Shown one piece after another: positions 1-4,174 of a stretch of DNA of 5,053 nt. Origin of the DNA: an uncultured Bacteroidota bacterium (GTDB lineage: Bacteria > Bacteroidota > Bacteroidia > Chitinophagales > Chitinophagaceae); contig CAIZLI010000167.1 in the NCBI GenBank assembly GCA_903933765.1, positions 1-5,053 of the forward strand, read 5' to 3'. The notes beneath the pieces were generated by a model. That model saw only the letters and a list, made by a program, of their open reading frames with translations, was not told where the DNA came from and did not search any database. The stretch's first letter is position 1. Each line of letters opens with the position of its first letter. Both the position numbers and the translations under genes were made by a program.

Positions 1-68
1 CTTGGATCCTCTTGTAAAAAAGGCTCTAATAAGGTATAAACCCTGTCTTTTAATTCGTTTACTTCCAT
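1..68 (-). CDS. rimP: Partial gene, N-terminus of probable ribosome maturation factor RimP
   Basis: Only the first 22 codons are inside the window; the gene runs off the left edge. Translation from the ATG at 68 gives MEVNELKDRVYTLLEPFLQE followed by D, P and a split codon beginning AG. The pattern of a short charged start, then LLExxLQExP, resembles the N-terminus of Bacteroidota RimP, where it is usually followed by S-L-F-L; a Ser codon would fit the split AG. RimP assists 30S ribosomal subunit maturation and normally heads a rimP-nusA-infB operon. An in-frame ATG at 107 would add 13 residues, but it would place the hairpin at 82-105 inside the coding region; I prefer the start at 68. The identification rests on a short fragment from memory of the family, so the name is tentative. 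That a minus-strand gene starts here is more secure than what it is. Confidence 0.5.
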   Translation of the reverse strand, partial: MEVNELKDRVYTLLEPFLQEDP

Positions 69-105
69 ACTTAAAAAAGAAGAAGGGAACGATTTCGTTC
101 CCTTC
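69..105 (-). terminator. Hairpin plus U-tract in the leader of the minus-strand gene (attenuator-like)
   Basis: Read on the minus strand, GAAGGGAACG (105-96) pairs perfectly with CGTTCCCTTC (91-82) around a 4-base loop, and is followed at once by TTCTTTTTT. This has the form of a strong intrinsic terminator acting on minus-strand transcription. It lies just upstream of the ATG at 68, with 13 bases between stem and start codon. No minus-strand gene ends here, because the neighbour at 189 is on the plus strand. The hairpin is therefore most likely part of the 5' leader of the gene at 68, as an attenuator or translation-control hairpin. Confidence 0.6.
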
Positions 106-126
106 ATTTCTCTGCATATTCTAGAC

Positions 127-158
127 CAAAGGTAATAAAAGCGGATGAAATCACCCAA
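127..158 (-). promoter_or_regulatory. Candidate promoter for the rimP-like gene
   Basis: On the minus strand, positions 134-127 read TACCTTTG, an exact match to the Bacteroidota -7 element TAnnTTTG. A TTG core lies at 158-156, about 20-21 bases upstream, near the expected -33 position. Transcription would start near 121 and give a leader of roughly 50 bases containing the hairpin at 82-105. This is a motif match only. Confidence 0.4.
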
Positions 159-176
159 TTTTATTCAATCTGGACG

Positions 177-184
177 TATTTTTG
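177..184 (+). promoter_or_regulatory. Candidate -7 box directly before the DUF4834-like gene
   Basis: TATTTTTG fits the Bacteroidota -7 consensus TAnnTTTG and ends four bases before the ATG at 189. I see no matching TTTG about 19 bases upstream, so the -33 half is missing or weak. If used, transcription would begin at or within a base or two of the start codon, giving a leaderless mRNA. Confidence 0.35.
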
Positions 185-188
185 TGGT

Positions 189-449
189 ATGACCAAGCTA
201 TTGATTTACGGATTCCTGATTTATCTCTTGTATAAATTGATCTTTAATGTGGTACTCCCTGTGCGTAAAGGGGTAAAGACCGTACGCCAAAATATGGAGG
301 AAATGCAACGCAAAATGGCCGAAGCACAGGAGCAAAACGCCAATTATTCTGGATTTACGAACCAAAATGCCCCTAAAGAGGCTCCAAAAGTGCCTAAGGA
401 TTCAGCAAAAAAAGACGCCGATTACATTGATTTTGAGGAGGTTAAGTAA
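189..449 (+). CDS. Small membrane-anchored protein, DUF4834-like
   Basis: This gene encodes an 86-residue protein of unknown function. Residues about 4-25 form one hydrophobic segment (LLIYGFLIYLLYKLIFNVV), then comes a basic stretch (RKGVKTVRQ). Residues about 33-50 are charged and heptad-like (NMEEMQRKMAEAQEQ), followed by a Pro/Lys-rich low-complexity linker, and the chain ends in a short acidic motif, DYIDFEEVK. A single N-terminal membrane helix with a cytoplasmic coil and a terminal Y-[IV]-D-[FY]-E-E motif matches what I remember of the DUF4834 family, which is confined to Bacteroidota. It is divergent from the rimP-like gene and convergent with the HAD gene, so it is probably transcribed alone. 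The start is supported by the hydrophobic segment beginning immediately after it and by the -7 box at 177-184. No molecular role can be assigned. Confidence 0.7.
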   Translation: MTKLLIYGFLIYLLYKLIFNVVLPVRKGVKTVRQNMEEMQRKMAEAQEQNANYSGFTNQNAPKEAPKVPKDSAKKDADYIDFEEVK

Positions 450-513
450 TATTTAGGCTCTTTTTGAAACCCATTCGTCCCCATTTAGCCCCTTTGTTAG
501 AATTAAGGATGGA

Positions 514-1140
514 TTATTGTCCAAGTAATTTAGGCAATTCCGTTTCAATGAACATGCCTGGTTGTAAATACAATACTTGTAATCCTATCGAAGCAGCTCC
601 AATGATATTGGGCTCGTTATCGTCACTGAATAAAGTTTCAGCAGCGTTAAGCCCTTCTTGGTCTAAAATATATTGAAAAGAAGCGGGGTCTGGCTTGCGC
701 ATCCCCATATGGTGAGAATAATATGGTTTTTTAAATAGCTTTTCGAAATCCCCACCTATTTCACGTTCAAATTGAGGAAGCACATATTCGCAATGAATCT
801 GATTGGTATTGGAATATAGAAACATGGGGAATTTTTCTTGATTTGCTTTGATCCAATCTATGCCCTGTTTTCTAAATCCAACTAATAAGGAATTCCAAGC
901 GGATATAATTTGAGCATGACTCAATGACAAATTGTATAATTGATTGAAGCCCTCACAGAATCCTGCTTGGTCGATGAATCCTTTTTCTACATCATAAAAT
1001 AATTGATCACATTTGTTGAGTGTAAAATGATTTTGAAAATTAGGAACACCTAATGCATCAAATTGCGCATACATATTATTGAAGTCAATATCGTACAAGA
1101 CATTGCCTAAATCGAAAATGATGTTTTTTACTGGAGTCAT
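514..1140 (-). CDS. HAD-superfamily hydrolase (subfamily IA, YihX-like sugar-phosphate phosphatase)
   Basis: This 208-residue cytosolic protein has all four HAD motifs. Motif I is FDLGNV with the nucleophile Asp10, motif II is the Ser of YSNTN (Ser110), motif III is Lys149 in GMRKPDP, and motif IV is SDDNEPN with Asp173-Asp174. A small helical C1 cap occupies roughly residues 17-95. In motif I the usual second Asp is Gly12, as in the E. coli YihX group (DLGNV), which dephosphorylates alpha-D-glucose-1-phosphate. Length, the DLGNV-x-D-ID signature and the LGMRKP/DDN-like motifs all fit that group (YihX is about 200 residues). The exact substrate cannot be read from sequence, and loss of the second Asp weakens any guess at transferase versus phosphatase activity. 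The gene is divergent from the VOC gene across a 98-bp region and convergent with the DUF4834-like gene. The ATG at 1140 sits five residues before the first beta strand. Confidence 0.92.
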   Translation of the reverse strand: MTPVKNIIFDLGNVLYDIDFNNMYAQFDALGVPNFQNHFTLNKCDQLFYDVEKGFIDQAGFCEGFNQLYNLSLSHAQIISAWNSLLVGFRKQGIDWIKANQEKFPMFLYSNTNQIHCEYVLPQFEREIGGDFEKLFKKPYYSHHMGMRKPDPASFQYILDQEGLNAAETLFSDDNEPNIIGAASIGLQVLYLQPGMFIETELPKLLGQ

Positions 1141-1192
1141 AAATTAGTGAAAATAATTATAAATGAATAGCGCTTATTTGTAAGTAAAGATA

Positions 1193-1223
1193 CAAAGAGA
1201 TTGATTCAAGATGTTTATACAAA
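1193..1223 (-). promoter_or_regulatory. Candidate promoter for the HAD gene
   Basis: On the minus strand, TTTG (1223-1220) is followed after exactly 19 bases by TCTCTTTG (1200-1193), one mismatch from the Bacteroidota pattern TTTG-N19-TAnnTTTG. The start of transcription would fall near 1187, leaving a leader of about 45 bases. The -33 half lies within the palindrome at 1216-1230. Confidence 0.35.
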
Positions 1224-1230
1224 TTGTATA
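1216..1230. promoter_or_regulatory. Perfect 15-bp palindrome, candidate operator in the HAD/VOC divergent region
   Basis: TATACAA-A-TTGTATA is a perfect inverted repeat with 7-bp arms around one central base. It overlaps the -7 box of the plus-strand VOC gene (1227-1234) and the proposed -33 of the minus-strand HAD gene (1220-1223). A bound protein could therefore block both promoters. Its 11-bp core TACAAATTGTA recurs in inverse orientation at 2792-2802 in the lrp leader. The size and symmetry suit a dimeric helix-turn-helix regulator; which one is unknown. Confidence 0.4.
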
Positions 1231-1234
1231 TTTG
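1227..1234 (+). promoter_or_regulatory. Candidate -7 box directly before the VOC gene
   Basis: TATATTTG matches TAnnTTTG exactly and ends four bases before the ATG at 1239, the same spacing as at 177-184 for the DUF4834-like gene. A convincing TTTG is not present 19 bases upstream; TTCA at 1205-1208 is the nearest weak candidate (18-base spacer). Use of this box would give a nearly leaderless transcript. Confidence 0.4.
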
Positions 1235-1238
1235 ATCC

Positions 1239-1631
1239 ATGCAACAACATCTAGCACATATTGCAGTGGTGGTTCGCGATTATGACGAAGCCATTCAGTA
1301 TTATACCAACACCCTTGGATTTAAATTAATAGAAGACACGGTGCTTTCTGAAACCAAACGTTGGGTGATGGTACAACCAACTGGAGCAAACAATGGTTGC
1401 ATGTTATTGCTTGCAAAAGCGGCCACACCCGAACAAGAAAAAAGTATTGGGTATCAAACTGGAGGACGTGTATTTTTATTTTTATACACCGATGATTTTT
1501 ACCGCGACTTTGAAAACTATACTGCTAAAGGTGTAGAGTTTACGATCCCTCCACATGTCGAAGCTTATGGAACAGTGGCTGTCTTTAAAGATCTTTATGG
1601 GAATCTTTGGGACCTGATTGAGCCTTCATAA
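1239..1631 (+). CDS. VOC (glyoxalase/bleomycin-resistance fold) family protein
   Basis: This 130-residue protein has the two beta-alpha-beta-beta-beta modules of the vicinal oxygen chelate fold. The first begins HLAHIAVVVRDYDEAIQYY (residues 4-22) and the second begins near residue 76 (GGRVFLFLYTDDF). The chain ends with the family hallmark DLYGNLWDLIEP (residues 118-129). His7 and Glu128 sit where the first and last metal ligands of glyoxalase I lie. The two middle ligand positions appear to be Leu (near 56) and Val/Phe (78-79), so the classic four-ligand site is incomplete. The protein is therefore more likely a divergent VOC protein (binding or resistance type, or an enzyme of unknown substrate) than a true lactoylglutathione lyase. 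The 3' end overlaps the end of the opposing PaiB-like gene by 47 bp. The start is fixed by the short N-terminus before the first strand and by the -7 box just upstream. Confidence 0.88.
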   Translation: MQQHLAHIAVVVRDYDEAIQYYTNTLGFKLIEDTVLSETKRWVMVQPTGANNGCMLLLAKAATPEQEKSIGYQTGGRVFLFLYTDDFYRDFENYTAKGVEFTIPPHVEAYGTVAVFKDLYGNLWDLIEPS

Positions 1632-2250
1632 CTGCTGCCATATGCTTACAAGCAGCGTCTCCTTTATTTAATTCGTTCTGAATATTTGTATGCGAGGCCT
1701 CGTCTCTATTTTGACTGAGCTTAAACACATGCTGTAAGTCATTGACGACAATATCAAATGAATAAATGGCTTTCATGTTTTGTTCCATGTATTCCTGAGA
1801 TAAATTTTTTACTTGCGTTGGCGCATCTGCATCTTTTTCAAAATACAAAGTCAATTCGGTCAGTAAATTTCTTAAATGCGTTTCGTCTTTTATTTCCAAT
1901 TGTCCTCTTGCATGCACGGTTTGATAGTTCCAAGTGCTCCCCATATTTTTTGTCGTATACCAATTGGCACTCACAAATGCAGAAGGTGCCGAAAAAATAA
2001 CCAATACATTTTTATTCACTTCAAAAGCAGTGCTATGATCCTGTTTGCGCATGATATGACCACTAATGGTGATGATATCATTTTCTACTTTTATTAAAAT
2101 AGGGATATGCGTGGCTACTGGAAGCCCTTTGCTGTCTACACCACAAATGGTTACAAAAGGATTGGCCTGCATAAAGTCAAGGACTTGTTGATGATTGCTG
2201 GCTTTGAAATGAGGAATATTATACATATCTAAAACGTTGAGGATTGACAT
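1585..2250 (-). CDS. FMN-binding negative transcriptional regulator, PaiB family
   Basis: This 221-residue protein has the split-barrel flavin-binding fold of the PaiB/FMN_bind_2 family. Family landmarks in order are NPFVTIC (residues 30-36), ATHIPILI (46-53), SGHIMR (63-68), VIFSAPSAFVSANWY (84-98), STWNYQTVHARG (105-116) and the near C-terminal FKLSQNR (176-182). In Bacillus subtilis PaiB works with the acetyltransferase PaiA and represses protease and sporulation genes; most other members have no known targets, and no paiA lies in this window. It has no obvious DNA-binding helix-turn-helix, so a flavin-dependent enzymatic role is also possible. The tail after residue 183 is polar and probably variable. 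It lies 78 bp downstream of the lrp gene on the same strand and may be co-transcribed with it. A 25-bp dyad at 2254-2278 precedes its ATG. Confidence 0.87.
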   Translation of the reverse strand: MSILNVLDMYNIPHFKASNHQQVLDFMQANPFVTICGVDSKGLPVATHIPILIKVENDIITISGHIMRKQDHSTAFEVNKNVLVIFSAPSAFVSANWYTTKNMGSTWNYQTVHARGQLEIKDETHLRNLLTELTLYFEKDADAPTQVKNLSQEYMEQNMKAIYSFDIVVNDLQHVFKLSQNRDEASHTNIQNELNKGDAACKHMAAVMKAQSGPKDSHKDL

Positions 2251-2253
2251 TTA

Positions 2254-2278
2254 AATTCAACTATTTAATAATTGAATT
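2254..2278. promoter_or_regulatory. Inverted repeat upstream of the PaiB-like gene, candidate operator
   Basis: AATTCAA (2254-2260) and TTGAATT (2272-2278) are perfect 7-bp inverted arms separated by 11 bases, starting 3 bp upstream of the ATG at 2250. A further TTGAAT copy lies at 2294-2299. The region is very AT-rich, so chance symmetry is a real possibility. Position and spacing suit a regulator dimer controlling paiB. Confidence 0.3.
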
Positions 2279-2280
2279 GT

Positions 2281-2305
2281 AAAAAATAAAAAATTGAATG
2301 TTATG
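2281..2305 (-). promoter_or_regulatory. Weak candidate promoter for the PaiB-like gene
   Basis: On the minus strand, TATTTTTT (2288-2281) matches TAnnTTTG at all but the final base. A TTGT lies about 21 bases upstream of it (within 2309-2314), close to the expected spacing. If real, paiB can be transcribed separately from lrp, with the 2254-2278 dyad covering the start site. The match lies in a run of T and is weak. Confidence 0.2.
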
Positions 2306-2328
2306 TATTACAATTATTGCTAAATCAA

Positions 2329-2787
2329 TTAAAGTGGCAATGCAGTGGTTGTTTTAATCTCATCCATCACAAATAAACTATTGATATGCGCAACCATTGG
2401 AAGGACCGCTAGTTTTTCTTGGTAAAATTGATTGTAAGTCTCTACATCCTTGGTCACCACTTTTAAATAATAATCAAAACTACCAGAAACTAAACTGCAT
2501 GAAATGATTTCATCAAATTGTAAAATGATTTGTTCAAATTCTGCGAAATTATTTTTGGTTTGCTTGTCTAAGGTAACATGACAAAATACGACCATGCCTA
2601 AATCAATTTTTTTTCGATTGATCAAAGCTACATAGTTGGCAATCACCCCATCTGCTTCTAATCTTTTGATGCGGTCATGGGTAGGACTCACTGAAAGATT
2701 AATTTCGGCACTAATATCTTTTAAAGTGGCCAGTGCATTTTTTTGTAAAATGCCTAAAATGGCAAGATCAATTGGATCTAAGTTCAT
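2329..2787 (-). CDS. Lrp/AsnC family transcriptional regulator
   Basis: This 152-residue protein has the family's normal length. The N-terminal winged helix-turn-helix spans about residues 4-60: LDPIDLAILGILQKNALATL, then the recognition-helix region LSVSPTHDRIKRLEADGVI (31-49). The C-terminal RAM ligand-binding domain spans about 66-145, with the signature SGSFDYYLKV (101-110). Family members assemble as dimers to octamers and respond to amino acids. The gene is divergent from alanine dehydrogenase across 170 bp, the arrangement in which AldR-type Lrp proteins control ald in response to alanine, so ald is the likely main target and alanine a likely effector (inference from context). The PaiB-like gene follows on the same strand. 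It is probably autoregulated: a palindrome at 2792-2802 lies in its leader. Confidence 0.94.
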   Translation of the reverse strand: MNLDPIDLAILGILQKNALATLKDISAEINLSVSPTHDRIKRLEADGVIANYVALINRKKIDLGMVVFCHVTLDKQTKNNFAEFEQIILQFDEIISCSLVSGSFDYYLKVVTKDVETYNQFYQEKLAVLPMVAHINSLFVMDEIKTTTALPL

Positions 2788-2791
2788 AAAC

Positions 2792-2802
2792 TACAATTTG
2801 TA
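2792..2802. promoter_or_regulatory. Palindrome in the lrp leader, candidate operator
   Basis: TACAA-T-TTGTA is a perfect palindrome with 5-bp arms, located four bases upstream of the lrp ATG and downstream of the proposed promoter at 2840-2870. Read on the other strand it is TACAAATTGTA, identical to the core of the palindrome at 1216-1230. A regulator bound here could block lrp transcription; autoregulation is common in the Lrp family. Confidence 0.35.
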
Positions 2803-2839
2803 AAGCGTAATAATTTCGGTGAAAAGGCGAATTCTGGCT

Positions 2840-2870
2840 CAAATTTACTGCTAATTTCTATTTATTTGAA
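2840..2870 (-). promoter_or_regulatory. Candidate promoter for lrp
   Basis: On the minus strand, TAAATTTG (2847-2840) is an exact -7 match (TAnnTTTG). Exactly 19 bases upstream is TTCA (2870-2867), a two-of-four match to TTTG. Transcription would begin near 2833 and leave a leader of about 45 bases. Confidence 0.4.
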
Positions 2871-2886
2871 TTTTTAAAGCATTATT

Positions 2887-2943
2887 TACTGTATTATTTC
2901 ATTTAATTAATAATATTTCCTTTTTACAGAACTTTATACAGAA
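2887..2943. promoter_or_regulatory. ald upstream region with dyad and direct repeats, candidate Lrp-type operator
   Basis: Between lrp and ald lie an AT-rich dyad, TATTATT (2892-2898) with AATAATA (2909-2915), and two direct copies of TACAGAA at 2925-2931 and 2937-2943, 12 bp apart or about one helical turn. An inverse CTGTA occurs at 2889-2893. Multiple phased sites are typical of Lrp-family control regions. No strong TAnnTTTG is visible for ald on the plus strand; TTTG at 2865-2868 followed by TACTGTAT at 2887-2894 is a poor match. Which element is functional cannot be decided from one sequence. Confidence 0.3.
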
Positions 2944-2957
2944 ATAAAACTAATACT

Positions 2958-4043
2958 ATGATTATTGGCGTTCCTAAAGAAATTAAGATCCAGGAGTACC
3001 GTGTAGGTTTAACCCCTGAAGGTGTGGATGCTTTGTCAAGACAAGGCCATACTGTTTATGTTGAAACAAATGCTGGTGCTGGATCAGGATTTTCTGACGA
3101 GGCTTATGTGTCGGTGGGTGCGCAAATTTTGCCAACCGCAGCCGAAGTGTACGCCATTGCAGAAATGATCGTGAAAGTAAAAGAGCCTTTGGCTGCAGAA
3201 TATGGATTGATCAAGTCTGGTCAAATCTTATTTACTTATTTCCACTTTGCTGCTTCTAAAGAATTAACAGAAGCGATGATGAAAACGCATGCAGTATGTA
3301 TCGCATATGAAACAGTTGAATTACCAGATGGCTCATTACCATTGTTAGTGCCGATGTCAGAAGTGGCAGGAAGAATGGCAGTGAATGTGGGTGCTTATTA
3401 TTTAGGCAAGCCTTTCGGTGGCAAAGGAAAATTATTAGGTGGTGTGCCAGGTGTGAAGCCAGCAGAAGTATTGGTGATTGGTGGTGGTATTGTGGGAACA
3501 CAAGCTGCTAAGATGGCTGCAGGATTGGGTGCACATGTAACGATCATGGATACCAACTTAGCTAGACTAAGGTATTTATCGGATGTGATGCCTGCGAATG
3601 TAGTGACGCAATATTCTACTTTATTAGCAATCAAAGAAAAATTACCTACGGTTGATTTATTAATTGGTGCAGTTTTATTACATGGCGCAAAAGCACCACA
3701 CTTAGTAAAGCAAGCAGATTTAAAATTAATGGAAGCAGGTTCTGTGATTGTAGACGTAGCGGTGGATCAAGGCGGATGTATTGAAACTTGTAAGCCAACC
3801 ACACACGAAAATCCAGTATTCACGATAGATGGCATCACGCATTATTGCGTAGCAAATATGCCAGGTGCTGTGCCTCAAACTAGCACTAGAGCTTTAACAC
3901 AAGCCACTTTACCATACGCGCTTGCGATTGCAAACAAAGGATGGGAAATTGCATGTGCCGAGAATCAAGCATTGGCAAAAGGATTGAACATAAGAGCTGG
4001 CAAGATTTTACACAAAGGTGTATCTGAAGCATTTAACGGATAA
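2958..4043 (+). CDS. ald: Alanine dehydrogenase
   Basis: This cytosolic enzyme catalyses the reversible NAD-dependent oxidative deamination of L-alanine to pyruvate and ammonia, linking alanine catabolism to central carbon metabolism. The 361-residue product is full length for the family (about 360-378). The N-terminal signature VPKEIKIQEYRVGLTP (residues 5-20) contains the substrate-binding Arg15. Lys75 in VKVKEP, His96 in TYFHF and Asp270 in DVAVDQGG match the catalytic and substrate residues of characterised alanine dehydrogenases. The Rossmann nucleotide loop is IGGGIVG (174-180), with the ribose-binding Asp198 at the end of the next strand (TIMD). The conserved NMPGAVPQTST (about 310-320) is intact. 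No Shine-Dalgarno is seen before the ATG, as is usual in Bacteroidota. The divergent Lrp-family gene is its probable regulator. The transcript is followed by a long dyad and a strong terminator. Confidence 0.98.
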   Translation: MIIGVPKEIKIQEYRVGLTPEGVDALSRQGHTVYVETNAGAGSGFSDEAYVSVGAQILPTAAEVYAIAEMIVKVKEPLAAEYGLIKSGQILFTYFHFAASKELTEAMMKTHAVCIAYETVELPDGSLPLLVPMSEVAGRMAVNVGAYYLGKPFGGKGKLLGGVPGVKPAEVLVIGGGIVGTQAAKMAAGLGAHVTIMDTNLARLRYLSDVMPANVVTQYSTLLAIKEKLPTVDLLIGAVLLHGAKAPHLVKQADLKLMEAGSVIVDVAVDQGGCIETCKPTTHENPVFTIDGITHYCVANMPGAVPQTSTRALTQATLPYALAIANKGWEIACAENQALAKGLNIRAGKILHKGVSEAFNG

Positions 4044-4045
4044 GA

Positions 4046-4103
4046 TTTGATTTTGAATCCCATAAATAAATTATTTATAAAACGGGATTCATAAAAAATC
4101 AAA
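4046..4103. repeat. Long AT-rich dyad after ald
   Basis: TTTGATTTT (4046-4054) pairs with AAAATCAAA (4095-4103), and GAATCCC (4055-4061) pairs with GGGATTC (4084-4090), giving 16 perfect pairs interrupted by a four-base bulge (ATAA, 4091-4094). Inside, ATAAATAA (4062-4069) pairs with TTATTTAT (4071-4078), with a five-base bulge on the right arm. It begins two bases after the ald stop codon. It has no U-tract on the plus strand, so it is not a classic terminator by itself. It could stabilise the ald mRNA 3' end or be a processing site. Confidence 0.5.
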
Positions 4104-4110
4104 GGATTTA

Positions 4111-4147
4111 AAAAAAATACCCTCGCAAATTGCGAGGGTATTTTTTT
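4111..4147. terminator. Bidirectional intrinsic terminator between ald and the beta-helix gene
   Basis: TACCCTCGCAA (4118-4128) and TTGCGAGGGTA (4130-4140) form a perfect stem around one central base. They are flanked by seven A (4111-4117) on the left and seven T (4141-4147) on the right. The symmetric A/T tracts allow termination on both strands, as expected between the convergent genes ending at 4043 and 4175. Confidence 0.93.
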
Positions 4148-4174
4148 ATCTATCTAAATTTTTAAATACAATCA

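Noticed and set aside
1..126. Plus-strand frame through the left edge (TTG at 2 to the TAG at 121-123)
   Set aside because: It would read through the hairpin, with a Lys-rich then hydrophobic product lacking any family resemblance; the minus-strand reading from 68 looks like a real N-terminus.
450..513. Possible terminator between the DUF4834-like and HAD genes
   Set aside because: I found no stem of useful length followed by a T-run in this 64-bp convergent gap.
464..676. Plus-strand open frame of 70 codons
   Set aside because: It lies mostly antisense to the HAD gene, whose four catalytic motifs prove the coding strand; the translation has no recognisable features.
1758..2097. Two overlapping plus-strand open frames
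   Set aside because: Both are antisense to the PaiB-like gene, which has a full set of family motifs; they are shadows in an AT-rich sequence.
2903..2910. TTAATTAA palindrome in the ald upstream region
   Set aside because: An 8-bp A/T-only palindrome is expected by chance in such AT-rich DNA; it is covered within the wider regulatory-region entry and not claimed on its own.
3256..3634. Two minus-strand open frames inside ald
   Set aside because: They are antisense to conserved ald coding sequence (catalytic His96 and Rossmann loop region) and low in complexity (His/Leu- or Pro-rich).
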